Source: Edaphochlamys debaryana
Lineage: Eukaryota; Chlorophyta; Chlorophyceae; Chlamydomonadales
DNA length: 64,000 nt
Direction: 5' to 3'
Assembly: GCA_016858145.1 (NCBI GenBank)
Contig: JAEHOE010000130.1
Coordinates: forward strand, 186,001-250,000
A model generated the notes under the pieces. The model searched no databases. It had not been told where the DNA came from and worked only from the letters and a program-made list of their open reading frames with translations. The position numbers and the translations under genes were made by a program. Positions 22,908 to 33,034 of this stretch are shown in pieces (within the stretch, counting starts at the first letter, position 1; every line of letters starts with the position of its first letter).

Positions 22908-24407
22908 CCCATGGCTGGCCCCTCGAAGAGCAGCTCCCAGGCCTGGGGGTGGGGCGGGGTAGGGGAGGGGTGGAGTGGAGGAGGGGCTAGGGAGGAGGAC
23001 GTGTCGGAGCCGGGGTTCTCAAGGTCTGCTGCGCAGCGGCGATGTGGTCGGGCCCTGGCCCTGGCCCGTCTGGGGCGTGCGGGAGCGGGCCATAGCCGGC
23101 CCGGCCCCCTGCGCGCACGAGGCCTCTAGTGCACAGGCACACCCGCGCCTGGGCCTTCTGCACCACGTCACAATGCAATCGCACTCCGCCATCCCAGCAC
23201 GCTCGAGTGATACTAAGCACACCCAAGGGTCCCCCCCCTGCCCCCCCCTCCCCCCACCTGGTTCATGACCAGCAGGCTGCCCGCCCTGCTCAGCGCCGCC
23301 AGCACCTCCCCGTCCGGGCTCCACTCGAGGCAGGCCAGGCCGTCGTCCACGCAGCCGACCTGGGGGGAGATGGGGAGGGGAAGGGGGACGGTCAGCAAGA
23401 GAGGTAGGGGGTGCCATGGGTGTTGTGCTGCAGGGCGCCTTCGCGCGGGAGTAACCAAAGCGCCAAGGCACACGCGGGCACTCTGGTCAAGCATGCCGTC
23501 CCCTACCCGCGCCCGAGTCCCTAGCAACACCCCGCCCCACCCTGTCAACGTTGAGCACCCCCGGAACTAATGCCCCCTCCAGCTACCCCCCTCCTCCTCC
23601 CCCTGCCCCGTAACCCCACCTGCTCCAGCTCCCGCGCCTCCCCCTCCCCCACGTGGAGCAGCGCGATGCAGCCGCCACGTGTTGCGATGCACAGCGCATC
23701 CAGCTCCAGCACGTGGCTGAAGGACGCCACCCAGCAGCCGCCGTACGGCGGTACGGCACCCGGTACGGCAGCACCGTCCGCCAGGGCGGCGTCCAGGTCT
23801 GACGTCAGCAGCTCGGCGCCCACCGGGCAGCTCCACAGCAGCTGTGGGATGCAGAAGGGGGTATGGGTGGGAGGAAGCTGGGGTCTGGTTACGACACACG
23901 GCGCTGCGGGAGGGTTGAAGGCCTTGCCTGCGGGCCGGTGTAGGAAGCCTGTAAGGTGATCGGCAGCGGGAGACTGGCGCGGCCTAGTGCTTAAGTGTCG
24001 TGGCTGGCCGCCCCTGGCCGCTACCCCACCGAAGCTGGGGGTCCCCCGCCACTTGGGAACTCAAGTCCCCTCCCGCCCCTGGACGCTCTCCTCTACCCCA
24101 GCACCGCTCCCTGGCTAGCCATTCGAGCCTCCTCCACTGCGGACCCCGAGCAGCCTCAGCCGCCTCAGCCGAGGGCGGCTGTGCGTGTTGGCGGGGGAAA
24201 TTCTGGGCCCACAGCCGCACCCGGACTGACCTTCGGGGCCTCCTGGCTGTAAGCATAGCAGTGCACCATCCCATCGACCGTGAGAGCGTACAGCCGTGAG
24301 TCCGCGGACGCCACGCAGAAGGCCGCGACGGCGGCATCGCCAGCAGCATTGCCGGCGCCCAGCTCAAGCCGGGTGCCGAGGTCTTGCTCGATCACCAAGT
24401 TCTTCAT
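13132..24407 (-). CDS. ELP1: Elongator complex subunit 1 (ELP1/IKAP)
   Basis: Twenty-six exons, all phases consistent, 1551 residues. Exons 5' to 3': 24407-24231, 23841-23620, 23359-23258, 22942-22423, 22208-22078, 21846-21572, 21246-21174, 20850-20701, 20484-20368, 20119-20008, 19819-19548, 19301-19072, 18872-18500, 17743-17370, 17221-17048, 16888-16831, 16659-16594, 16429-16346, 16174-16053, 15914-15779, 15337-15216, 15040-14911, 14594-14519, 14304-14091, 13765-13573, 13284-13132. The start MKNLVIEQDLG matches ELP1. The N-terminal beta-propellers show CLEWSPDGEVLAAL, ALAWSPDSELLAVL, WHWYLKHERRYQH and TPLRHGLVPPPMC; QMPRGNLE follows. The helical C-terminal half contains YVDPDELYRYG, LGMYDMALAYMVVV and VEAGPEYFP, then a basic stretch and a terminal WKWEVLRDFGPA. 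ELP1 scaffolds Elongator, which modifies wobble U34 of tRNAs. It exceeds human ELP1 (1332) through Ala/Pro-rich inserts. Exon 21 uses an AAG acceptor. Confidence 0.95.
13943..14036. repeat. 41-bp perfect inverted repeat in ELP1 intron 24
   Basis: 13943-13983 pairs perfectly with 13996-14036 across a 12-nt loop, and the pairing extends imperfectly outward to AGCTCG/CGAGCT. It lies in the intron between ELP1 exons 24 (ends 14091) and 25 (starts 13765). It is GC-rich and would form a very stable stem in the pre-mRNA. Confidence 0.9.
17893..18273 (+). pseudogene. Copy of PSBQ promoter and exon 1 inside ELP1 intron 13
   Basis: 17893-18255 matches 8385-8745 with only about four or five changes plus a 2-bp insertion. 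It covers the PSBQ upstream region, start codon (18192), all of exon 1 (residues [17 protein letters not shown]) and the first bases of intron 1, including the GTGCGC donor. An extra short ATGGCGCC duplication follows, after which homology stops. No further PSBQ exons are present, so without splicing the frame ends at 18308 after 38 residues. It lies antisense to ELP1 in the intron 17744-18499. Confidence 0.93.
20578..20627. repeat. Hexamer tandem repeat in an ELP1 intron
   Basis: About eight copies of GGCCCA/GGCACA in the intron between ELP1 exons 8 and 9. A related GGGCCC repeat at 21755-21786 lies in exon 6 and encodes a Gly-Pro-Gly-Leu repeat. Confidence 0.8.
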
Positions 24408-24897
24408 GGCAGCGACTTATCGGAACGCGTGCGCACGCTATGGAGGCATCCCTTTGCAAAAGCTGACCGAGTACGCCAAAGTAAGCATATGCGTCTGATG
24501 TCGACAAGAGGTCTGTGTCGGGCGTCACATGCGTATCAGAGTCTTTCGAAGCGCGGAGCGGGACCGTGGTTGACGACACGTACCCGCTCCCCGTGGCGCC
24601 TCCCCCCACCCCCTGACAGATACTCCTCTGGAGACGTGCCTTCACGGTCCTTCTTTCCAACCTGCACGAATTACTACGTTGTAAAAGGGTGGCAAGTGAG
24701 GCATGCAGGATTAGGGGGGCGGGTTCGTCCCCGTCAACCATGGCTGTGATGGCTCTGAAGACACTGGTCGCTCGTCGCTGTCCTGTTCTAGGAGCGCCCC
24801 GAGCGCTACCTTGCTGCCATAGGCGGCCCAATTGAATCGGCAGCTACAGCACCCCTGGCATCCCAAAATTACTGAGGCCCCTAGCGAGCTGCTGCGG
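24408..24897. other. ELP1 upstream region
   Basis: Upstream flank of ELP1; no recognisable gene. Expected to hold the ELP1 promoter and 5' UTR, but no specific element was identified. Confidence 0.4.
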
Positions 24898-25601
24898 CAG
24901 GGGGGGGGGGTACAAACAAAGTTGCCCGATATCATGCCCCGAAGTCCCGGACCCACCGGGACGACCGACCAACCCGTACCGTGTACGACACTGCCGTACA
25001 AGGCCTGTACGTACTCCATTCTATGCCTTTCGCGTTTCGCTGGACTGCTGGCCGTGTGCTCTATCCATGGGCGCGCACACCACTCCCGGTGGCCCACGTT
25101 GGTCGGGTACCATCGACCATGCCACGGACCCCGACCCGTCAATTGACCAACGGCTCAGCAACAAAGGGCGGTATCAGGGCTGTGAATTTCAAGTATTGTG
25201 CGGTCTGGGGCGCGGGAGTGGAAGGCGGACTTCCGGGAGCACCTGCGAGACGCCTTTGGGTGGTCGCGTGTGTGCTCGGGGCCCGGGATGCCGACATGTC
25301 CCACCGTTCCCGACTCCCTAACACCGCTGGACGGGTACCAGTGACTTGCCAGCATAAGTTCGTGCCTTGCTGCATGCTCAGGGCGTGTGGTATGATGCTG
25401 GGCGCTGCTCTACGGCCCGGTGACAAAGTTCCGCCACACAGCCTCCCAAAGTCCCCCGACGACCGACGACCGACCGAAAACTTTGGGCCCCCATAACTTT
25501 GCAATTAAACCTCCGTTTTTTAAATTGGATTCGGGATCCTCACGGCAAGCTCTGTTCAGATGAGGCATGATGTATGTCTGGGGAGGACCTACCCCCCCCT
25601 G
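24898..25601. mobile_element. 704-bp TIR element, family A, copy 1
   Basis: The element begins CAGGGGGGGGGGGTAC, ends ACCCCCCCCTG, and is flanked by the 7-bp duplication GCTGCGG (24891-24897 and 25602-25608). It carries no coding capacity. Internal landmarks shared with the copy at 35549-36249 in the same order and orientation include a GCCGTACA motif, GCCGACATGT and an ACTTTG...ATAACTTT stretch near the right end. Superfamily not assigned: the CAGGG ends recall hAT or KDZ types, whose usual duplication is 8 bp. Confidence 0.8.
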
Positions 25602-26135
25602 GCTGCGGCGCCAACGTCCCCAACCCTAGGCCCTGCGCCTGGACCCAGGCGCTACATAGTATCGTGAACCCCACGCGCATATGCATGGGCAGCTGCTGCC
25701 TGTGTGCCAGCTAGGGACAGATGACTTGGAGAAGAGGGCTTTGGGACATTCACGTGACACCGGAAACTCCTGCAAGCCGTGGCATGGTTGCCATGATAGA
25801 GTGAGTGAGTTACATCAGTGCCCAAACGTGCCATGTTGGCACCTCGGCACAGCCCGCGGGCTCAAGTCCTCGAAATAGCTTTCCTACGCTCCCAGACCGC
25901 AAACAAGAAGGCAACCAACTTGCCTGGGGAAGGCGCTCTTATGGCGGGCTAGCCAGGCGACAGTGGGCCCATCGACTCACATTGCGACCCCAGAGTGGCT
26001 CCACGCCGGTCCCTGCAGAGCCAGGCACAGCTCTTTCCCCCACAATGCTGCCGCGGATCCGCTGGGTCCGCGCGCTCTACCCATTTAACTCCGAGCACAA
26101 AAACCTCACGTCCTGCCCCGCCCCTCCAAGTCCCT
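25602..26135. other. 3' flank of the coiled-coil gene
   Basis: No supported gene. A minus-strand TGTAA (plus-strand ttaca at 25810-25814) about 325 bp past the stop at 26136 is a plausible polyadenylation signal for the gene at 26136-28074. Confidence 0.5.
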
Positions 26136-28074
26136 TCAGGGCCGAGCACGTTTGGCCGCGGGCTCCTCAATGCCCTTCTGGCTTAGGGGTCCCCCGCCGG
26201 GCCCTCCAGAAGGCAGGCCCTGGTCTCCCGCAGCAGCGCCGTCAGGCGGGCAGCGGTGCGGCCGGTCCTGCTTCCTGCGGTGCGCGGGGCTCGGGTCCGG
26301 CCCGTCGACTGGTTCCTGCTTGATGGGAGGACCCTGCGCTGCGCCCTTGCAGCCGGCGGGCTGCGGTGCCGCCAGCTCGCGCGGGCCGCCGGTGTTATCA
26401 GCTCCTGCCGCGCAGCCACCCGCAGCGCTGCTCAGGCGCCCGGCTTCCACCTGCCAGGGGTGCAGCATGCAGCGGAGTGAGCGGGAAAGGAAGCGGAGGG
26501 AAGGCGCGGGCGAGATCACCCGTCCTTGCAGCCCTCAATCCCTCGGCAACCACACTGCCCTCTGCGTAGCACGGCCCTCCCATTCCTCGTTTGGATCTAC
26601 CCCGGCGCACCTGACAGGAGCCGGGCGCAACCGCCGTGCTGCTGATCACCGTCTGCAGCACTTCGGCCACCAGGCCCGCGTCCACCAGCCCCGCCTCCTC
26701 CAGCTGCTGCTGCCTCTGGTCAGGCTCCGCCTCCAGCGGGACCCGCTTGGCCGTACGCTCGGCCTCCTGTGACCCCCCGCCAGAGCTCTCCGCCCGCTGC
26801 TCCCCCGCACCCTCCCGCTGCGCCGCCTCCACGCCCTCCTGGGCCCGACCTGCCGGGCCCGGCTCCATGGCGCTGAGCAGCTGCCGCAGCACCGCCAGCA
26901 TGGGCCCCGCCTCCACCAGCTCAGCTGCCTCCAGCTTCTGCTGCGTGGCTGCGCGCGCCGCCGCAGCCTCCAGCCGGCACTGCTGCGCCGCATGCTCGGC
27001 ATCCTCCGCCCAGCCCTCGGCTCCCTCCACCCGCTGCTCCGCCTCGTATCGCTGCTGCTCTGTCAGGTGGAGCGCCGCTTTGGCCCAGCATGCCTTCCAT
27101 GTTAGCATCTTGGCCGCGGTCTCTGTTGAGTCCAGCAGCTCCTCCGCCTCCTCTACATTGGCCTCCAGCCCATTTCCCCAGTCCTCCAGCGCCTTGACAT
27201 CATGCTCCAGCGCCTCGACATCATGCTCCAGAGCCTCGCGCTGCCCTGCTGCCTGCTTGACCTGCTGCTCCAAGTCTGCCACCCGCTTCTGGGCTTCGTT
27301 GGCTCTTGCCAGGGCCTCCTTGTGCTGTCGCGTCAGAGTAGTCACCCTGCTGTTCTGTTTCCCCAGCGCCAAGTCCGTCCGCCTGTACCTCTCTTCCGCA
27401 GACTCGAGCTGCTGCTTGAGCTGCTGCGCTTGAGCGGCCGCGCCTTCAAGGGCGGCACTGTTCTGCTCCAGCAAGTGCGCCACCTCCCGCCGAAGCTGGT
27501 TGGTTGTCGTGTTAGCCTCCGCCCGTCCCTTCTGCGCGGCCTCAGCACTCTGCTTGCACTCCGCCGCCCTCCGCTCGGCCTCGTCGGCCCTGCGCTGCAG
27601 CTCCGCTTTGAGCTCCGCATCCACCTCGCTGCGCTCCTGCATTCTTGACAGCTGCTCCTTCAGCTGCCGGACCGCCTCCTCAAGTACCTGGGCCCGCTGC
27701 TCAGCCTGCGCTGCTGCCCTCTGTGCTGCATCTGCGCTTTGCTGGTGCTCCGCCGCCCGCCGCTCAACCTCCTCGGCTCTGAGCTGGAGCCCTGCCGCCG
27801 GCCCTGCGTCACTGCAGGCGCTGCTCGCCGCTCGCTCAAGCTGCTCCCGCAGCTGCCAGACCTCCTCCGCAAGCGCATCAGCCCGCTGCTCAGCTCGCAG
27901 CGCCGATGCCTCAGCTGCGTAGCGGGCCTGCTGCGCCTCCGCCAGGGCCAGCTTCGTGGACCCGTGCCCAGCCTTCTCCTCACGCAAATTGCGCTGTAGC
28001 TCCTGCTGAGACACTGTAACAGCAACGCGTCCAGCGTCCGGCTCCAGCAGAGCCAACTGCAGCGCGGTGGCCAT
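26136..28074 (-). CDS. Coiled-coil protein, family member lacking the shared C-terminal domain
   Basis: Two exons (28074-26611 and 26450-26136, phase 0 junction) encode 592 residues. From about residue 35 to 400 the protein is an almost continuous Ala/Glu/Gln/Arg coiled coil with repeats of the type RAEQRADALAEEVWQLREQL. The second exon encodes a polar tail with PIKQEP, RRKQDRPHR and a final AAKRARP. The gene at 29031-32023 has the same elements (PIKREQ, SRKQARPHRHR, AAKRVRR), and the gene at 33035-35264 matches in the coiled coil and in AAKRLR. IKxE fits the sumoylation consensus and the basic end resembles a nuclear localisation signal; both are inferences. I do not recognise the family. 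It ends where the relatives continue into a further domain. Confidence 0.8.
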
Positions 28075-29030
28075 GGCGAGATCGGGGTGCCGCTGGGGAA
28101 GGGATGGGAGGCGGGGGCCGAAGTATGTCGATCAACCACGGTGGGGGCGGTGGTGCAGTCTCAAGTTTGTATGTTATGTTTATCCTTTAGCCGTATGAGA
28201 CACCCATGCCGCTATCCGTGAGGGCTAATCGCGCCGGGATGTCCAAATTTGCTCTTCAACGTTCAAGGTGCACACAAACTCACCGATGGCCTTCTTTATC
28301 TAGCGAGCGTTACTGACTATAGTATCTGCGCCAGCTGGCTTGCACGTCGCAGGTGTCGACAATCGCTTGAGTGCGACTTGCCCAGCCGGAGAGACGAGTG
28401 ACAGGTGGCTGTTACTGTGTCCATACAGCCGGGCAGGCCTCGTCACACATCTGCGGAGCAGCCGAGCGCAGAAAAACCGAAGTAACGAACGACAGACGCA
28501 ACGACAGCTGCCATGGATCCATGGTCCGTTCCAGCTCGTCAGAGCGCTAAAGTGTTATAGCATAACGCCAGAATGCGCTCGCTTTAGAACCCATTCCACC
28601 TGCTCTGAGTAAATCTCCCTACGGCGACGGGGAGAAGGCCTCGTGGACATGCCAGGCAGCGCGCCCGCCTGCGGGCCTCCGAGCTGAGTATAAGCTCACA
28701 GAAGAGAAGGTGAGCTCAGTCTGCGATATCAATAAAAGTCGCAAAGTTGACCCAGCGCGCCGGCAGTCCAAGCCTCCATCTCTGCATAATTCTGAGTCGT
28801 TGCGCTGTTCTTGTCATTACACTTTTCCGCTGCTTTGGCGTGGCATACCCCTGCCCCGCCCCGCCCCGGGGGTCGCCATCCCTTCCTTGCCCCATGCCCT
28901 CGCCCGCCCCGCAGCTGCCCTGACCGGCTCCACTCCAGCTTAGCATAGAGCTGGAGGGCGTTGAGCGTCTGTCCGCCGTGAAAGCTTACAATTACCGCGT
29001 GAGGACCGCTGGAGCGCGGAAAAGGCGAGA
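28075..29030. promoter_or_regulatory. Divergent region between two family members
   Basis: About 950 bp separate the start codons of the minus-strand coiled-coil gene and the plus-strand paralog, so both promoters should be here. Homology to the coiled coil of the 33035 gene continues upstream of 29031 (frame reading EDRWSAEKAR) without an ATG, so an unrecognised first exon may lie near 28940-29030. Confidence 0.45.
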
Positions 29031-32023
29031 ATGGAGGCACAACAGCGGGCGGAGGCGCTGGAGGAAGAGGTGCGCCAGCTGCGGAGGCAGCTTGCGGAAG
29101 CAGCGGAGCGGAGCAGGGCAGCGGAGCAGGCACGGGTGGAGGCCGTGGAGGCCCTCACACAAAGGGCCGAGACGGCAGAGCAGGCCCTGTCAGCGGCGTT
29201 GGAGCGGGCGGATGCCCTTACCCTGTTAGCAACCGGGACCATGAAAGCTTTTGCACGCTGGAGGCCGAAGCGCGGCCGGTTGGAGCAGCCGGAGAGGCGG
29301 GTCGCAAGCGAGACGCGGGTGGGGAAAGTAGCTGTCCAGCCGTACTTTCGCCGGATCAAGCAGCGGCTGCAGCAGAGACCGGTGCTCGGAGGAAGTGAGA
29401 GCAGCGGCACAGAGCAGGAGACGCCTTCTGACCAGGTGAGAGTCTGCGCACGGGATCCGCGCTACCATAGGCTTGGGGCGGTCGGGCTGGCGTCGGTGTG
29501 GGCATAGGCACTAGGTGTGGAACCCTCACAGTGTCGTGGTCACTTCAATTGTCACATCATCCTCCGCCCAACCACCCACGCTTCCCGGCTGTGCAGGACC
29601 CGGCTGCCCAGGGCCCGGACGAGCCGACTGACCCCCAGCCACAGCCTGTGGATGCCGCCGCGGCCGTGGCGAACAGGAGCCAGCCACCGGTGCGCCAGCT
29701 GCCGCCGCCATTGGCCCCACAGCACCCCGCCGGCGTCAGGGAAACGCCCCTGCTGCCGCGGCACCAGCCGATACAGCCACCCACGGCGCACCGGGCTGTC
29801 GGCTCAGCGGGCATGGTGAGCCTGCCACCGCCCCCTGGGCTGCTACCGCGCCTGCCGATGGCCAAGGCCGGGGGATTCGCCTTCCCGCCGCTCAGGGTAG
29901 GGCCGCTCTTGGCCGCCGGGGGTGGTCCCGCCGCGGCGGTAGCCACCAGCGTGCGGGGTGTGGAGGCGGCCGCTCGCGTCTTCCCCCAAATGCACTCCAT
30001 GGCCGCGGTGGCCCCTGGCGCTGGGGCGTGGGTCAAGCCCGGCGGTGCTCGCCCGGCTCAGGGACCGGCATACACCGCGCCCGAGCCTCGCGGCGGCGAG
30101 GCGGGGATGGTCAGTGGGGGCGCGGGCGCAATGGCAACAGCACCCTTGAGCATTCCGGCGCAGGCCCCCGTGGGCACCATCCACCTCCCCAGCGCAGGCG
30201 CTGGGGTGGGCGGCGGTGCCGGCGGCCGGGGTGGGGCGGGTGCACCGCACTTCGCGCCGAGCGGAGGCGCACTGCAGGGCCAGGCGAGGCCAGCCCTTGG
30301 CCGCCCCTTCAGCGCAGGCGCTGCAGCAGCCGGCGGCTCCAGCGGCAGCGGGATCGAGAGGGCCGCCCAGCCGCCAGCTCGTGCGGTCCCCAGCACACAG
30401 CCCTTGCCAAGCATGGGCGGACGCCTGGGGTCTCAGGTTGCCCTCAGCAAGGCAGCCGAGGGACTGGGGCCGAGTGCTCCGGCGCCCAGGCCGGTCGCAG
30501 TTGGCCAAAACGTGGCGCCGGTGCGGCCAATGGTCGGTGGCGGGGCCCCCGGGCAGGAGCCCATCAAGCGGGAGCAGCAGCCTGGCTCCGAAGGCGCGCA
30601 GCCGGGCCTGAGGCACTCAAGGAAGCAGGCACGGCCGCACCGCCACAGGAGCCCTGGTGCGGACGCGGCTGTGCACAGCCCCGGCTCTGCGTCCCGGGAT
30701 CGGGCGGAGAGCGATGGCAGCGACGGCGAGGGCAGAGGGCCGTCCGCCGCCAAGCGCGTGCGTCGCGTGGAGGGAGCGGCGGAAGTGGGAGAGGAGCCCG
30801 AGGAAGGCGCTGAGGCGGGCGGAGAAGATGAACCGGGCGGTGCAAGCAGGGACATGAGGGCGAGCGGCCGGGACAGGGGCCCCGTGTCAGCGGCCGAGGC
30901 GGCGGGCGGTGAGGGTGCAGTCCCAGTACAACCCGACCCTCGAGCTGCAACCTTACCGCGCCCGGCGGCGTCTGCCGGCCCTCTCGGGGCGGCAGCAGGC
31001 CCCATGCTACAGCAGCCTCGCAAGCATGCCACCCTGTGGCGGCTCCCATATCTTCGCAACTTGGAGTCAGACTTGACCGCTCAGACTCGAGGGTCTGCTG
31101 CCATCGCCGCTGCTCGATCTGGAGGCAGCGCCAACGGGGCGGGGAGCCTGGGCAGGAGCCTCGCCGGGGCAGGGGGAGTGGCCGGGCCGTCGGGTCCTGC
31201 GCAGCTGGCCGCAGCAGCGGGGGCACAGCCCGCCACGGCCGCTCCTGTGCCGGCGGCGCCACGTCGCGCCTGGCCTTCGCCGTATGACTCCGACAAAGAG
31301 AGAGGGCGGCGGCTTCCGTCGCCCATCCTGCTGCCAAGGCCGCGCGCGGATGCCCCGCCTGGCCCCGGGCCCATGCCGGTCTTCTCGGACACAGAGCCGG
31401 ACGCGGGGGATGAGCGGCCCTCGCCCAAGCTGTTCAGGTCCCACGCGGCGGTGCTAAATTCCGTCTTGCGTCTGCCGGTCTTTGATAACACACAGTCGGA
31501 CGCGGAGCTGGCGGCGCTCCGGCGCGGCGGCCCCCAGTTCCCCTGTAGCAGCCGTGTGCCCCACGGCCGCGCCCCCATCGTGTTTTACAACGACTTGGGC
31601 GCCGTGTTCAACATTCGCCGATATGATGCGGAGGCACTCAATAAGTTCAGGGCGCTCAGCTTTGAGGTGGGAAGGCGGGGCTGGGCTTCAGCTAGGCCCG
31701 GTTTGAGTTGGCTTCAGGGGTACAACTTTTTGATCTGCGCCCCCTGGGTACTGCTCCATGCAGCTTCCACCTTTCTCTCACGCATGTAACGCGCCTCGCT
31801 CATGGGTCCTTCGCCCGGCTTTCCCACCCCTCCACAGGCGAAGAAGAACGCGGCCGAGCGCGTGATCTTTGGCCGGGGCGGGGTGGGGGTGGTGCGGCGG
31901 GAGCTGTCGATGCCGGGAAACTGCAGCGACTGGGACGTGCTGGTCATGGTGGTGGTGCTGGCGCGGAACAGGGCGGAGAACGCGCAGCTGGCCGCGCGGC
32001 GGCGGGCGAGACGGCTGGCGTAG
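29031..32023 (+). CDS. Unknown family protein with conserved C-terminal domain, member 1
   Basis: Exons 29031-29435, 29597-31666 and 31838-32023, all phase 0, give 886 residues. A short coiled coil (RAEALEEEVRQLRRQLAEAA) is followed by a long Gly/Ala/Pro-rich disordered middle containing PIKREQ, RPHRHRSPG and PSAAKRVRRVEG, then acidic SD/SDTEPD repeats. The last 100 or so residues form a conserved block: RVPHGRAPIVFYNDL, ALNKFRALSFE, then in exon 3 RGGVGVVRRELSMP, CSDWDVLVMVVVLAR and AARRRARR. The final 61-codon exon is the same length as in the gene at 33035-35264 and identical at 40 of 61 positions by hand count. A nuclear role is suggested by the basic motif only. The 5' end is uncertain: upstream homology to the paralog suggests a missing exon or a one-base lesion. 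Confidence 0.8.
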
Positions 32024-33034
32024 CGGCGTGGGTGGACGAGGCTCCAGGAGCACGGAGCCGCGCAGGGAGCAGCGCGGGGAGGGAAGGAGCCGTGAACCTA
32101 TGGCTGGGTAGGTGGAGACGGGTGCGGGTAGTGGGTGCGGGTTGCGGGTGAGGGCGGTACGGGAGCATGTTTGGGTGGGGCAGGGTGGGGCTGGAGAGTT
32201 GGAATCACGGGATTGTGCGCAATTGTGCAGCAGGGCCTCGCTGGCCCTGCTGAGGCCTTGGGCAGCACGGACGCAAGCTCAGCCAGCTGCTGAGCTCGGT
32301 TGAAGCGCAAGCTCAGGGCCGACTCCTAGCTTGGTTGCACCCATGCAAGTGGAAGCACTGAGCCAAACGGAGCCTCCCGCCGGTGAGGGCGCCCCAGATC
32401 GTGTTGCGCGCGGATCGAGCTGTGGCGCCGCGAACGGACTACTTTGCCCACTTCCGGCCACAAGCTCTTCACAGCAGTATCACTTGACAAGCTCTTCATA
32501 GCTTCACTCTGTCTTCTGCCCCAGAGCCAGATGCACCACGCGGACTCCACCGTTTGAGCTTGGGCCGCCCGGTCGGGCGCCGCGCCGCAGCGCCAGGCGC
32601 GATCTCCCCTAGCTGGTGCTCGTGGTGGACCCGCACCGTGGATCTGCTGAGCAGGTGAGCTCAGGCCGCCGATTTGCGATTAGTTGGCGCGCGCCCGAAC
32701 TGTTTGAATGTTTTGGGAAACTGCGCGATACCCCGTCAGCTAGACTTTTGCTGCGCTACGGGAGATAAAGGACAGCGATGTCTAGCAGTATATTGCAGCC
32801 GCGGCAGCGATAGGCGTAGTCTTGGTCAAGGCCTCACTAAGGGACCCTTCGCCTCCCTAATGGACGCCCGCCCCTCCCTCAAAGGAGTCTCAGGGGGTCT
32901 CACACCTCCTCACGGGGCCCCTCACGTCCTGCACCGCCCGCAAGCGATGCGCCCCTCCCCCCTCCACTCTTCCACCCTGCCCACGCCTCAGATCTCCGTC
33001 ATACCCGATCATCACGCAAGGAGCAACAGCAGAC
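32024..33034. other. Gap between family members 1 and 2
   Basis: 3' UTR of member 1 and 5' region of member 2. No TGTAA was found close to the member 1 stop codon and no further gene is supported. Confidence 0.5.

Noticed and set aside
30433..31578. Long minus-strand frames antisense to family member 1
   Set aside because: They mirror a Gly/Ala/Pro-rich exon; the plus-strand frame has paralog support and correct splice sites.
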